Assembly (NCBI GenBank): GCA_963753725.1
Contig: CAVWDI010000010.1
Span: forward strand, 372,001 to 436,000
Reading direction: 5' to 3'
From: CAVWDI01 sp963753725
Lineage (GTDB): Bacteria; Chloroflexota; Anaerolineae; Anaerolineales; UBA4823
Length of the DNA: 64,000 bases
Shown: in pieces, positions 37,954 to 47,429 of the stretch
How positions within the stretch are numbered: the stretch's first letter is position 1
How the letters are laid out: each line of letters starts with the position of its first letter
The notes under the pieces: model-generated
Databases searched by the model: none
Seen by the model: the letters and a program-made list of their open reading frames with translations, nothing else
What the model was told of the DNA's origin: nothing
Translations under genes and position numbers: made by a program

Positions 37954-39109
37954 TTACTTCGCCGCGAAAGGAAGCTGATTCATATAGGTGCGCTTCCACA
38001 CCTGACCGCCAGTGGTGTTGTGCCCTGTTCCAGTATACAAAAAACTTCGATAAAAGCGGCTTGCGTTGTGGAATGAGACATGGTTATTACTATCACCAAA
38101 TCCGCTCTGGTTGATTTGCGAGAAACTATCACCATTCCGGGAAGCCCACACCTGCATCCCGGTGACTTTATTATCAACCAGAGCGTACAACACCCCGTCC
38201 GGTCCTGAGAGCGGCACGATACTCCTGTTATTGGTATCACCGAACCCCTTCTGGATGGGCACTTTCTTTCAGTTCGATGGTTTGTCGCAGTTTGTGCAGC
38301 GCCATAGTTCAGCGCCCGCACTGGGACCCTCTGTGAAATATGTTGTCCCGGCGTACAGGAAGCCGTTGAAAGGTTCAAGGAAAGCTGCCACGTTCAGCGG
38401 ATCCCCGAAACCATCAGCGTTGCTTTGTTCTCCCTCATCTCCGTCTGGAGTGCGCCAGATTTCTGTACCAGAGGCTTCATTATAGGTGCTGATGTACATG
38501 TATTCATCATATTCAACAAAGGAGAATACCGCATCATTATCCGGATTTCCGTCAATACCGTTATCAGCGATTTGTTCCCAGGAACCAGAATAACCTGTAG
38601 CGCTGCGGTAGATTTCACCCCCATTGGGATCGGCAATGGTGCCGGTCCCGCAGTACAGCATGCCTTTGAAGACCAGAAACTGCACGATGGCTTTATTATA
38701 TGAGTGACCGAACCCACCCGTTACAACCCGGTTCCAGTTAGTGCCGTTCTGGCTGCGCCAGATTTCACCGCCTAATGTGCCGGCATAAATTTTGTCTTTG
38801 AATTCGACCAGGTCGAATACGGCGACGTTATAATCCTCACCGAACCCACCTTCCATTACAGCGGTCCAATTATCATTCTTATCCACCCTCCAGATTTGGG
38901 CGCCATCTTTCTGCATTCTCTACCCCGGCGTACAATTGTTGGTTAAAAATACGCAACGCCGTAATGGATGCATTATCGGCGCTGCCGAATCCGGACTGGT
39001 TGACCTGCTGCCAGCCGCTGTTGGTGCCGTTCGCAGTCAGTGCGCCGGCGCCGGTAGTTAAAAGAAGAGTTGAAACCAGGCAGAATATGAGCATAACCTT
39101 GGATTTCAT
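37954..39109 (-). pseudogene. Exported beta-propeller-like repeat protein (one frameshift, one nonsense codon)
   Basis: ATG 39109 (GGAGGTCGACG upstream) starts a signal peptide (MLIFCLVSTLLLTTGAGALT). Repeats of about 55 residues follow: W.....GFG...N..I..L..F...LY.GT....G.EIWRS. The frame breaks at 38915 (an extra G; removing it gives VENQKDGAQIW). At 38271-38269 an in-frame TGA stands where the related 1036-aa protein has Trp (DWKKISAQKGFGD versus N-stop-KKVPIQKGFGD). The last part ends TYMNQLPFAAK, a weak version of the shared tail. It is a homologue of the C-terminal half of the next gene. Confidence 0.75.
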
Positions 39110-39464
39110 CGTCGACCTCCTATCTATGATTAAGTCAGGTTGGTCTGATCTAATATCAAATATTAAATATTCAATGTTTGTATACCACTAAAAAGGTCAG
39201 GAAAAACTACCAGTAAGGTGCCCCCGCATGTTGTTGGTTGCTGCTCGTGTAGGGTCCGAAATCATGGAATAAGTCTTTATTATTTTTTCGATTATAGCAT
39301 GATGAATTGGTGCTCGGCCTTAACAAAAATGAAATTTTGAACTGGGGGGCAGTGTGATGATCGACAGTTCGTTAGAGGAGCAGGATTGCCAGTCCTGGAC
39401 AGGCAAACAGCCGCTCGAGAGAGCGGCTGTCTGGTGAACTACAAACCAGAGTTATGGTTTGAGT
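39110..39464. other. Intergenic region with palindromes and leader motif
   Basis: Holds the leader motif copy 3 (39207-39228) and -10 box of the 39109 gene. Downstream of the 39465 gene it has a dispersed palindrome CAGGATTGCCAGTCCTG (39381-39397) and a strong hairpin ACAGCCGCTCGAGAGAGCGGCTGT (about 39408-39431) that may terminate the minus-strand transcript. Confidence 0.5.
39207..39296 (-). promoter_or_regulatory. TATAAT box and conserved 5' leader motif, copy 3
   Basis: Minus strand: TATAAT at 39291-39296 and, 63 bases downstream, TGCGGGGGCACCTTACTGGTAG (39228-39207, in parts). The core GGGGGC-A-YTT-ACY matches the leaders at 42687, 24433 and 15080. No convincing -35 was found. Confidence 0.4.
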
Positions 39465-42400
39465 TTAATCTTTAAAGATATTCGGCAGAAAATAGAATCC
39501 CTCCCGCTGCCATATCTCAGCGGCATTGCTCCAGTTGCCGGTCCCCACGTACAGCTTCGTATCGTGAACCGCGAAACTGCCCGGGGAAAGGTTGCGGCTG
39601 TCGCCGAAGCCGTCCGGGCCAACTTTGGAGAAATTCTCCCCATCAGGCGCCATCCAGATCTGCAAACCTGATGTGCGATTATCCGTGAAGACGTACACCG
39701 AATTGCCCGGCACTCCCAACGGTACAAGCCCCCAATTGTTCGGATCGCCAAAACCTTTCTGGGCGGAAATCTTCTTCCAATCTGTGCCGTCGCATTTTTT
39801 ACAGCGCCATAATTCACCGCCCGGACTGCTGCTGTCCCGGTTAAATGTGCCGGCATACAGGTAATCCTCGTAGGACGCCAGGGCGCTTCGTTGGTTGGAT
39901 TTGTTCCCAAAACCATCGATATTCACTTGTCCCCATGAACCTGTGTTGCCATTGCTGCTGCGCCAGACTTCAGATCCAGTTGATTGATTTGATGTAGATG
40001 CATACAGTATGTTGTTATGGATTGTCAGAGACAAAATACCGGCGTTGTTGCTGTCCCCGAAGCCGTCAATCGCGACCCAATTCCACGATCCGGTATCTCC
40101 ACTGCCGCTGCGCCAGATTTCAGTGCCGTGTGCAGTTGGAAAGCTCCATGTACTGCCGTACAGCTTATCTTTAAAAACGACCATCGAACTGATTTCACCG
40201 TTTTTCGGGTCCCCAAAACCTTCTTTAACGACCCTGTCCCAGCTGCTGAGGTCCCCGCTGCGCCAGATTTCGCCGCCATCGGTCTCGTTCGCTGATGTAC
40301 AGGCGTAATATTTGCCTTTGAACTCCTCCAGGTCGGTGACCCCAAAGTTATAACTATTACCAAAGCCGTTCTCCATAAGCATGGTCCAACCCGGGTTACC
40401 CAATTTCCAAAGTTGGGCGCCCAGATCGGTGTTATACGTCCCAGCAACCAGGGAGTTGTCCAGGGACTTGAGAGCGGTGATAAAAATGTTTGATATCTCT
40501 CCAAACCCATCCAGGTTGCTCTGCTGCCAGCCAAACACGACCGGGGAGAATTTTTGAACCCGGTGGTTTCCGCTGTCCGCGATGTAAAGGTTGCCCAGCT
40601 TGTCGAGCGCCAGCCCGGTCGGCTCACGGAAGCCGCCTGTGCTGCTGCTGTAATCCCCGCCAATAGTTGTCAGGTATTTATAATCCTTATCAAAAACCTG
40701 CACCCGGTTCTCCCATGATTCGGCCACAAAAATGCGCCCGTTTTGGTCAACAATCACCGAGTGAGGCGCACACACATATCCAAACCCCCACTCGCATTCC
40801 CCAGTCTTTCCGAGCGTGGCTTTATAGATGCGGTTTTTGTCGAATATCTGTACGCGGTGGTTTCTGCGGTCAGCCACATAGATATCACCGTTTTTATCGA
40901 CGGCCACCCCAAAGGGTTCGTTAAATTGATTATTTCCATCACCGGGGTTTCCGGTTTGCCCGAGGGTGGCTTTCCACTGGTAGTTGCTCTTGAAAACCTG
41001 CACCCGGTGGTTTCTGCGGTCAGCGACGTAGATGTCTCCATTCATTGGACTGACTGCCGCACCAGCCGCAGCTCTGAAGTGATATTTATCGTCCCCACTT
41101 TTACCAGAGGTACCCAGGGTGTATTTGTGGTTTCCAGCTGGATCGTAAATTTGGACTCTATGGTTCCACATGTCCGGCACCAGGATCTGCCCCTGGGCGT
41201 CGATCGCCAGGTTGCCGCGCGGTTGGTCGAAGTGATAATTATCCTCACCCCAGATTCCAGGTTCCCCAATTGGCCAGGCTGAATTTAGTTGGGCGCCGTT
41301 ATGGTCCATTTTCACCAACCGGTTTCCATGATCTTCACTCACATACAGCGTGCCGTCAGCTGCAACCGCAACCCCCCAGGGTCTGTTCAGGCGCTTATTA
41401 TCCGTCTTGTAAGGAACGCCTTCTATACCGGCGAAGACATTCTGATCTGCCCCTGAGCCGTTGTACTCGTGGACTGTGAAATCAGGACTATGGATGACCA
41501 GTATCCGGCTGGCGCTGATGGCGGCAACATCGGTCGGGTAAGGCACATCCGTAGCAAAAATATCGCAAGGATCCACCATTGCCGTTAGATCGCATTTTTT
41601 TATGCGATCGTTACCGCTGTCGGCGATATACAGCGTTGTTCCGAAGATTCCCAGTCCTTCCACACGTTCAAGGTCGTTGTCCCCACTGCCAAAACTTCCG
41701 GAACCGTGAAAAGTAGAACAGGTCCAATTTTCAGGTCCGGCATTATAAACACATTTTTGAATACGTGCATTTTCTCTGTCGGCTACGAATAAATTGTTAG
41801 AACTGTCGATCGCAATCTGGCCAGGATTGTCGAATTGGCCGGAGCCATTCCCGGGATTACCGGTCGTACCGATCGTCTTGTAATAAACTGGCTCACCGCC
41901 TGAAAATTTAAACACCTGCACACGCTGGTTATCCGAGTCGGAGACATACATCCAGTCGTTGCTGTCGAAAGCGACGCCGCCGGGCCAGCAGAAATGACCG
42001 TTGTCATCCGCACAGCGCCAGGGTTTGTCTTCCCATTTAGGAAAAATCTGCAAGTAATTACCGCTGCTGTCATATTGTATGACGCGATCCCCATCCACGA
42101 TCCAGATATTCTTACCCCCATCAATGCCAACATCGCGCGGCCAGTTGAACACATCCACATCTTCTTCGATGTATTGCATTCCGGGAATTCCCAGGCTCCA
42201 TTGGTAGACTTTGTTTTTATTGAACTTGAGTATACGACTTCCCTTTTCGTCCACCACATACACCTTTTGATCCGGATCGATCCCCAGCGCAGTGGGTTGT
42301 TCAAAATGTTTGTTGTCGGCATTGTAGGGCGACTCGCTTACCCCAAAGCTTTCTATATAGCGGTAGCTCAATCCTGGTCGTCCCAAACCAATGCTGGGAC

Positions 42401-42575
42401 TTAATGTTTCTGGTGCCGACCCAGGCTGCCCGGCGGTAGGTTCAGGCGAATAACCATCTAAATCAAACTTGCCGGGCGGATAGGGCGGTTCAACCTCCTG
42501 TGCATAGGCTCCCACACTGGCCATAAGCACACTTAACAGCACAAATATCGAGAAGAAAATATGCCTGGGTCTCAT
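39465..42575 (-). CDS. NHL-repeat and GFG-repeat surface protein with YFLPNIFKD tail
   Basis: 1036 residues, intact. Signal peptide (FFSIFVLLSVLMASVGAYAQ). Residues ~60-690 are NHL-type beta-propeller repeats (IYVADRRNHRVQVF, LYIADSGNHRVQKF, MYVSDSDNQRVQVF and others, about eleven to twelve copies, enough for two six-bladed propellers). Residues ~700-1015 are the W....GFG..N....L..F...LYA.T....G.E[IV]WRS repeats also present in the 37954 gene. The C-terminus FYFLPNIFKD is a variant of the shared tail. ATG 42575 follows AGGAGGGCAGGAA. Probably an extracellular binding or adhesion protein. Confidence 0.85.
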   Translation of the reverse strand: MRPRHIFFSIFVLLSVLMASVGAYAQEVEPPYPPGKFDLDGYSPEPTAGQPGSAPETLSPSIGLGRPGLSYRYIESFGVSESPYNADNKHFEQPTALGIDPDQKVYVVDEKGSRILKFNKNKVYQWSLGIPGMQYIEEDVDVFNWPRDVGIDGGKNIWIVDGDRVIQYDSSGNYLQIFPKWEDKPWRCADDNGHFCWPGGVAFDSNDWMYVSDSDNQRVQVFKFSGGEPVYYKTIGTTGNPGNGSGQFDNPGQIAIDSSNNLFVADRENARIQKCVYNAGPENWTCSTFHGSGSFGSGDNDLERVEGLGIFGTTLYIADSGNDRIKKCDLTAMVDPCDIFATDVPYPTDVAAISASRILVIHSPDFTVHEYNGSGADQNVFAGIEGVPYKTDNKRLNRPWGVAVAADGTLYVSEDHGNRLVKMDHNGAQLNSAWPIGEPGIWGEDNYHFDQPRGNLAIDAQGQILVPDMWNHRVQIYDPAGNHKYTLGTSGKSGDDKYHFRAAAGAAVSPMNGDIYVADRRNHRVQVFKSNYQWKATLGQTGNPGDGNNQFNEPFGVAVDKNGDIYVADRRNHRVQIFDKNRIYKATLGKTGECEWGFGYVCAPHSVIVDQNGRIFVAESWENRVQVFDKDYKYLTTIGGDYSSSTGGFREPTGLALDKLGNLYIADSGNHRVQKFSPVVFGWQQSNLDGFGEISNIFITALKSLDNSLVAGTYNTDLGAQLWKLGNPGWTMLMENGFGNSYNFGVTDLEEFKGKYYACTSANETDGGEIWRSGDLSSWDRVVKEGFGDPKNGEISSMVVFKDKLYGSTWSFPTAHGTEIWRSGSGDTGSWNWVAIDGFGDSNNAGILSLTIHNNILYASTSNQSTGSEVWRSSNGNTGSWGQVNIDGFGNKSNQRSALASYEDYLYAGTFNRDSSSPGGELWRCKKCDGTDWKKISAQKGFGDPNNWGLVPLGVPGNSVYVFTDNRTSGLQIWMAPDGENFSKVGPDGFGDSRNLSPGSFAVHDTKLYVGTGNWSNAAEIWQREGFYFLPNIFKD

Positions 42576-42686
42576 TTCCTGCCCTCCTTTTTATTATGAG
42601 AAAGTGAATTGGTTTTTGGCTTCCGATTGGTTCAATCGGGTATTCAGTTGTAAATTACCGGTAAAGATTTTCAGTTGGGATTAACA

Positions 42687-42780
42687 CTAGTAAAATGCCC
42701 CCGCATTATTCGGTGTTGTAAATCGCTGTCAGAGCGAGATGATGGTGGGGGTGGGTCAACTTTGATTAAGCCGGATTATA
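42687..42780 (-). promoter_or_regulatory. TATAAT box and conserved 5' leader motif, copy 4
   Basis: Minus strand: TATAAT (42775-42780) and, 70 bases downstream, TGCGGGGGCATTTTACTAG (42705-42687, in parts), very similar to copy 3. It precedes the NHL-repeat gene by ~110 nt. The divergent subtilase gene starts at 42941, so this 365-bp spacer serves both. Confidence 0.45.
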
Positions 42781-42940
42781 TCACGATAGATACAATAATG
42801 CGCATTAATGATGAAACGTACAATAAAAGATACACTCTTAAAAATTATAATATAATAGATAATCAGAATCGATTTCCATTCTCAATACGGTAATAACGGC
42901 GCTGTTTCAACAACATTGTCTTAATAATGGAGGTCGCTGA

Positions 42941-44650
42941 ATGAACGTTAGCCGGAAACGAAAGTCTGTACTCATCGCTTTTTTCTGCAGTATCCTAATA
43001 AGCAGTCCTGTGCATGCCGGGTGGAGCACGCCTCCGCCGCCGGAGGTGATACCGCAGCCGGGCGCGCATACGTTTGTTGATCTTGATATTGATGGGCAGC
43101 CACCGTTGGCGGGTAGACCAGAACTGCCGGTCCTTCGGGTATCTATCCTGCGGGGAAAGCTGCTGATGTACGAAGATTTTGAAGGGCTTTTCCCGCACCC
43201 GTCTTCAAAATGGAGCGCCTTTGACGTGAACGGGGACGTGGAGGGTGAATACTATTGGGATGACGATGACTATAAACCTCACTCGGGCACCCACAGCGCC
43301 TGGTGCGCGGATGGCGGCGTGGATGGGCTTGACCCGGCAGTCAGTAACTACCCGCATAATGCCATGTCATGGATGGAATTCGGTCCGCTTGACCTGAACG
43401 GTTACAGCGCAGCTGAACTAAAATTCTACCTTTGGCTGGATTCGGAATCTTGCTGCGATAAGATTTTCTGGGGGGCTTCCACCAACGGGACAAACTTCTC
43501 CGGATACAGCCGCAAAGGGCAATCCAACGGTTGGGAGCAGATCAGCCTGGACCTGACGGATGTGCCCACATTGGGAAACCTGGCTGGACAGGGAGAAGTG
43601 TGGATTGGCTTTACTTTCCAAAGCGATCCTGCAGCAGCATTCAAAGGCGCTTTTATTGATGATATCGAACTGTGGGGATATTACCCGCCCAATACGGAAT
43701 TCCTGCCGTCCGTTTTCAACAACATGGACAACTCGAAACCTACGCCAATCTATCCAAACGATTACGACCCCGACAACCAATGGCAATTGGCAAAAGTAGG
43801 GGCTCCGGAAGCCTGGGGTTATTCAAAGAAATTCGGGTCAAATATCGCCGTGATCGACTCCGGTGTTTATATCCTGGACGCTGAACTGGACAATAAAATA
43901 TGGGCCAACTGGCCAGAGGTATACGGGATTGTCGATAAAGATGACGACGATAATGCGGATTTCGGGACCGTATTCGAAGACGATTTTAATGGATGGAATT
44001 TTATCGATGGGGATGGGTCGATCTATGATGATAAGGGTCACGGGACGGATATGGCACGCATCGCGGCCGCTGAAACGGACAATGGGCAGGGCCGCGCTTC
44101 ACTTGGATGGTACGCTTCGGTAATACCTTTGAAAGTGGGCGATAAAAATTCGGTAAAAATTCCTTACCTGGATAATGCGGTACGCTATGCGCGCAAGAAT
44201 GGAGCCCATATCCTGAATATGAGTCTTGGGGATACAAACGCGCCTTGTCCCGCGGATTTACAGGCGGAAATCACCAACGCCTACAATGAAGGGGCGCTGG
44301 TGGTGGCAGCCGGTAATGGTGACACGTTCCCGGCCAACTGCGAACACGTGCTGGGCGTTTCCGCATCCGATAAAGATGACAGGATAACTAACCCCGCCAA
44401 CGGCAGTGATTATATAGACGTGGCCGCGCCGGGAGGATCGACATCGGGCGCGACCGCCCTGGTCTCGGGCTTAGCCGCGCTGGTTAAGTCGCGCTACCCG
44501 CATTATTCGGCTGATCAAATTGCAGCCGCTATCCTGTGCAACGCGCAGGATATTGGGGATCAGAATAACCGCGCTGGATACGGCCGCATCGATGCTTACA
44601 GCGCAATGCGCTACGGCGCGGCAAGCTGTGCGAAACCGCCGGAGTGGTGA
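42941..44650 (+). CDS. Secreted S8-family serine peptidase (subtilase)
   Basis: 569 residues. Signal peptide (VLIAFFCSILISSPVHA). A jelly-roll-like domain (about 78-250: YEDFEGLFP...HSGTHSAWC...SWMEFGPLDL) precedes the catalytic domain. The triad is Asp306 (NIAVIDSGV), His367 (KGHGTDMA) and Ser502 (GGSTSGATALVSG), with oxyanion Asn459 (VVAAGNG). NTEFLPSVFNN at the linker resembles the tail motif seen at the ends of neighbouring proteins, but the real C-terminus (CAKPPEW) lacks it. ATG 42941 has GGAGG upstream. It could act on neighbouring surface proteins, a guess from location only. Confidence 0.92.
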   Translation: MNVSRKRKSVLIAFFCSILISSPVHAGWSTPPPPEVIPQPGAHTFVDLDIDGQPPLAGRPELPVLRVSILRGKLLMYEDFEGLFPHPSSKWSAFDVNGDVEGEYYWDDDDYKPHSGTHSAWCADGGVDGLDPAVSNYPHNAMSWMEFGPLDLNGYSAAELKFYLWLDSESCCDKIFWGASTNGTNFSGYSRKGQSNGWEQISLDLTDVPTLGNLAGQGEVWIGFTFQSDPAAAFKGAFIDDIELWGYYPPNTEFLPSVFNNMDNSKPTPIYPNDYDPDNQWQLAKVGAPEAWGYSKKFGSNIAVIDSGVYILDAELDNKIWANWPEVYGIVDKDDDDNADFGTVFEDDFNGWNFIDGDGSIYDDKGHGTDMARIAAAETDNGQGRASLGWYASVIPLKVGDKNSVKIPYLDNAVRYARKNGAHILNMSLGDTNAPCPADLQAEITNAYNEGALVVAAGNGDTFPANCEHVLGVSASDKDDRITNPANGSDYIDVAAPGGSTSGATALVSGLAALVKSRYPHYSADQIAAAILCNAQDIGDQNNRAGYGRIDAYSAMRYGAASCAKPPEW

Positions 44651-45007
44651 GGGAATACTAGCACCACCGTGATCCAATGGGACGTTCCGTACAGTTGGTG
44701 CTAGAAACGTGATCCCTCGGGAAGTTCTGATCAGGTGTTGCTAAAAACCGCAAACAGGTGGTGGTAGGATCCGTGATACCAAATGACGTTTCGGACAGGT
44801 AGCCAAACTTTCGAAAGCTAAAGGCGTAGGATCGAATCCCAAATTCAGGACAGATGGTCCTCCAAGCTGCTATGAGAAGTTGTTGGACAAGATGCCTCAA
44901 AGAGACGCTACGCGGCCATCTTCCCCTACTAAACCAATTCGGTTATCTAAGGATTACCAGTCCACGTGTCTTGATGCACTAACAGCATTCCCCCTTTTAT
45001 TATCCTG
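44651..45007 (+). repeat. Intergenic cluster of GTGATC-GGGACGTT repeat units
   Basis: Three imperfect units beginning GTGATCC at 44669, GTGATCC at 44709 (40 bp apart) and GTGATAC at 44773, each followed by [CA]..[GA]GAAGTT/GACGTT and CAGGTGGTGCTA-like ends. The rest of the interval up to the GyrI-like gene shows no coding character. Confidence 0.6.
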
Positions 45008-45628
45008 CTAAACTTTTTTGATTGGTTGGCGCAGAATTGTGCGTAATTTTTCAGGGGCTGTTTTACGCGGGTCGCTCAGGTAGATTTCATGGTGCTTTCC
45101 GTTCTCTGCATATCCGTTGGCCGGCATCCATTCATTGTGCATACGCTGGATGGTGGGACCTTCGTCGTCGAATGAACCCAGGTGCAGGATCTGCACGGAA
45201 AGTCCTTCGTCATAGGTAAAAAATTTTAACTTGGGAAGAGCAGGCAGGTCTTTCTTTTCACCCACCTGGGCAATGGCTGCATTTACCATCTCGTCATTGA
45301 TCCATTCGGGCTGCATTATCATCATGGTCCAGTCCCAGGCGCTTTTGTCGTGTTGGGAGGTAAAGCTGTCCATGTCCTGCGCCCACCACAACCCTTCCAG
45401 CGGCGGTACAACGTAGTCGCGCCCCAGCTCTTTTTTGCTCATAAATTTGATCTTGAAGGCTGCCGCAAACAGGGCTTCGACTGCAGCTTTGTATTCGGCT
45501 GCCATGTTAGGGTCGCCGTGACCGTCGATCTGCAGGAAGGACATCGGCGGCACCTCCACAACCACAAAGTCACTCTTTCCCGGCGCGTATAGGTGTTTAA
45601 GATCTTTTTTGAAATCAACTTTTGTCAT
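45008..45628 (-). CDS. GyrI-like small-molecule-binding protein
   Basis: 206 residues, cytosolic. VDFKKDLKHLYAPGKSDFVVVEVPPMSFLQIDGHGDPN (in parts), PPLEGLWWAQDM, WDWTMMIMQPEWI, GLSVQILHLGSFDDEGPTI and MPANGYAENGKHHEIYLSDPRK are the standard landmarks of the GyrI-like domain family (PF06445), which bind small molecules and sometimes modulate gyrase. It overlaps the PadR gene upstream by 14 nt. Regulator and binding protein are therefore coupled, an arrangement common for this family. Confidence 0.9.
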   Translation of the reverse strand: MTKVDFKKDLKHLYAPGKSDFVVVEVPPMSFLQIDGHGDPNMAAEYKAAVEALFAAAFKIKFMSKKELGRDYVVPPLEGLWWAQDMDSFTSQHDKSAWDWTMMIMQPEWINDEMVNAAIAQVGEKKDLPALPKLKFFTYDEGLSVQILHLGSFDDEGPTIQRMHNEWMPANGYAENGKHHEIYLSDPRKTAPEKLRTILRQPIKKV

Positions 45629-46154
45629 TGTTTGCTTCCATTTGGTGGATGAATTTGTCCAACCATTCCAATTGGGCGTTAATGACCGTCAGGCTCTGGT
45701 CGAACATAGCCTCTACATAGTAGGGCAGCGGCTTTTGTGCTTCCCAGCGTCTTAGGATGTGTTGCCGTCGTTCTGCCAATGATGTCTGGTGTTGGCGCAG
45801 CGCATCCATTGCTTTGTCAGGCCGGATCACAGGCAGGCCAGAAAGTCCCAGTTGAAATGGGGAATAACAGGGATGTGGAATTGATAACGCCTCCAGCAGG
45901 CTGGCATTCAGCGTTACCTCTCCTTTCTGTGTAATGCTGTACACCACCCGCGCCGGACCTTTCCCGGACTGCCCCCCAGGTTGACCTTCGACCAGGCCCT
46001 CACGTTCCAGTTTTTTCAGCAGGTAGTAGATGGAGGAGAAGCCGATTTCGGTCCACTCGCGCATGCCGCGCTGTTCGATAACGGTTTCGATTTGGTAGCC
46101 GTGGCGGGGCTGTTCGGCGATCAGGGAAAGGATGGCTAGTTCGGCGTTGGTCAT
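45615..46154 (-). CDS. PadR-family transcriptional regulator
   Basis: 179 residues. N-terminal winged helix: AELAILSLIAEQPRHGYQIETVIE, IGFSSIYYLLKKLEREGLVEG and ARVVYSITQKGEV. A long C-terminal domain (SLAERRQHILRRW, YVEAMFDQSLTVINAQLEWLDKFI) forms the usual PadR_C coiled-coil dimerisation arm (vinculin-type group). Its stop region overlaps the GyrI-like gene. AT-rich DNA with TAAAATTAGAATATATTAGTAATAT (46170-46195, in parts) directly upstream contains short inverted repeats that could be its operator. Confidence 0.88.
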   Translation of the reverse strand: MTNAELAILSLIAEQPRHGYQIETVIEQRGMREWTEIGFSSIYYLLKKLEREGLVEGQPGGQSGKGPARVVYSITQKGEVTLNASLLEALSIPHPCYSPFQLGLSGLPVIRPDKAMDALRQHQTSLAERRQHILRRWEAQKPLPYYVEAMFDQSLTVINAQLEWLDKFIHQMEANNDKS

Positions 46155-46391
46155 TTTTTGAATAGTCTAAAATTAGAATATATTAGTAATATAATAATCC
46201 CGCGTGAACTTTTTGTCAAGGGGAATAATTGAATATTTCATTAATCCGCCTCCTGCGGGACTTTCACTGGCAGTGTATTTATTGTTTTGCAGTTTGAGGA
46301 GGGATCAGGATTAAATAACGCCCAACCCGCGGGGGGGCAAATGAGCTGTAAGGGGACATGACGAACAGCAGGATTCTCGCTGGCCGTATTA

Positions 46392-47100
46392 TTAAGACCT
46401 GCGCCAATATACTTCCGTTTGATCCGTCCAAACCAATTCATCGTTTATGCTGTGATTATTGCGATAGTCTTCAACTGCCTGCTTACAGGTGTTTATACTT
46501 CTGTAATCGTCCACAATCACATAACCGCCAATGGACAGTTTCGGATAAAGATATTCGAGCGCTTCATAAGTGGATTGGTACATATCTGCATCTAATCGAA
46601 GTATGGGCAGTTTTTCAATTGGAGCAGAGGGTAATGTATCACAGAACCATCCAGATAGAAATTTAACCTGTTCGTCAAGAAGATCATAACGGCTGAAATT
46701 GCTTTTTACTTGCTCGATCGGTACTCGAAAATAGTCAATTTTGTAAAATTTTGAACCTCTGTCAAACGGAAAGTGTTTGGGATCAGGAGCTGGTAAACCT
46801 TCAAACAAATCGGCGAACCACACATTACGATCGATCACATCGTTTGCTTTCAACATGGCGCGCATGAAAATGGTGGCACCGCCTCTGCAAACTCCAGCCT
46901 CAATAAAATCACCTGGAACTTTGTTGTCAAGGACTTTATCAATACAGCGCTGGAGATTGTTTAACCTGTATATTCCTATCATTGTGTGGGCCAAAAGAGG
47001 ATATATTGGCAGTCCATTTTTGCGGCGTATTTCATCATACTTTTTTTGTAAACAATTTGCATACCAGCAATCTTAAAGAGATCATTTAATCTTCTCAACA
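46392..47100 (-). pseudogene. TylF/MycF-family methyltransferase (frameshifted at A7 run)
   Basis: The conserved part from MIGIYRLNNLQRCI shows the TylF pattern: GDFIEAGVCRGGATIFMRA (SAM-binding region), VWFADLFEGLP, FLSGWFCDTLP, ILRLDADMYQSTYEALEYLYPKL (in parts), GGYVIVDDY. The upstream ~45 codons are in another frame: LRRLNDLFKIAGMQIVYKK, then KYDEIRRKNGLPIYPLLAHT. They join at a seven-base T run (47041-47047, plus strand). Family members are usually ~250 residues, which this reconstruction matches. The exact start is unclear (TTG near 47098 or beyond). Such enzymes O-methylate sugars or other metabolites. Confidence 0.7.
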
Positions 47101-47363
47101 AAAACTATCGTGTATTTGATACCGAAATGAATTCATTATTACTGTAGATCGTGTTTATCAAACAGTTTTTGATCAGTTCGAGATACAGCTCCTTGTTGTC
47201 TTGAGACATATTTTGCTCCATATACAAAAATCCAAACCTGAAAATGTGTGCCAGTTGGTCCTTTTGATAATACCATTTTTACTTTGTAGAGCAAGGGAGA
47301 TGTTCAGAAGAAGTTTGCATCAGGGATTGATCCATTTATATTCTCTAATTGAGCAATATAAAA

Positions 47364-47392
47364 ACCTCGCAGGTTTTCAAAACCTGCGAGGT
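47364..47392 (-). terminator. Rho-independent terminator
   Basis: ACCTCGCAGGTTT / AAACCTGCGAGGT with a tiny loop. The T run lies on the minus strand. It terminates the SpoIIAA-like gene ending at 47430. Confidence 0.85.
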
Positions 47393-47429
47393 CTAAATCG
47401 GGTCTGAGTGTGGTCAGTTCAGGTCCGAA

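Noticed and set aside
20016..39109. General reassignment of UGA in this genome
   Set aside because: Numerous intact genes in the window (for example those ending at 9479-9892, 28593 and 44650) terminate with TGA, so UGA is a normal stop here.
44835..44860. Possible tRNA T-arm (GGATCGAATCCC) after the subtilase gene
   Set aside because: The phrase is nearly self-complementary and no acceptor, D or anticodon arm can be drawn around it.
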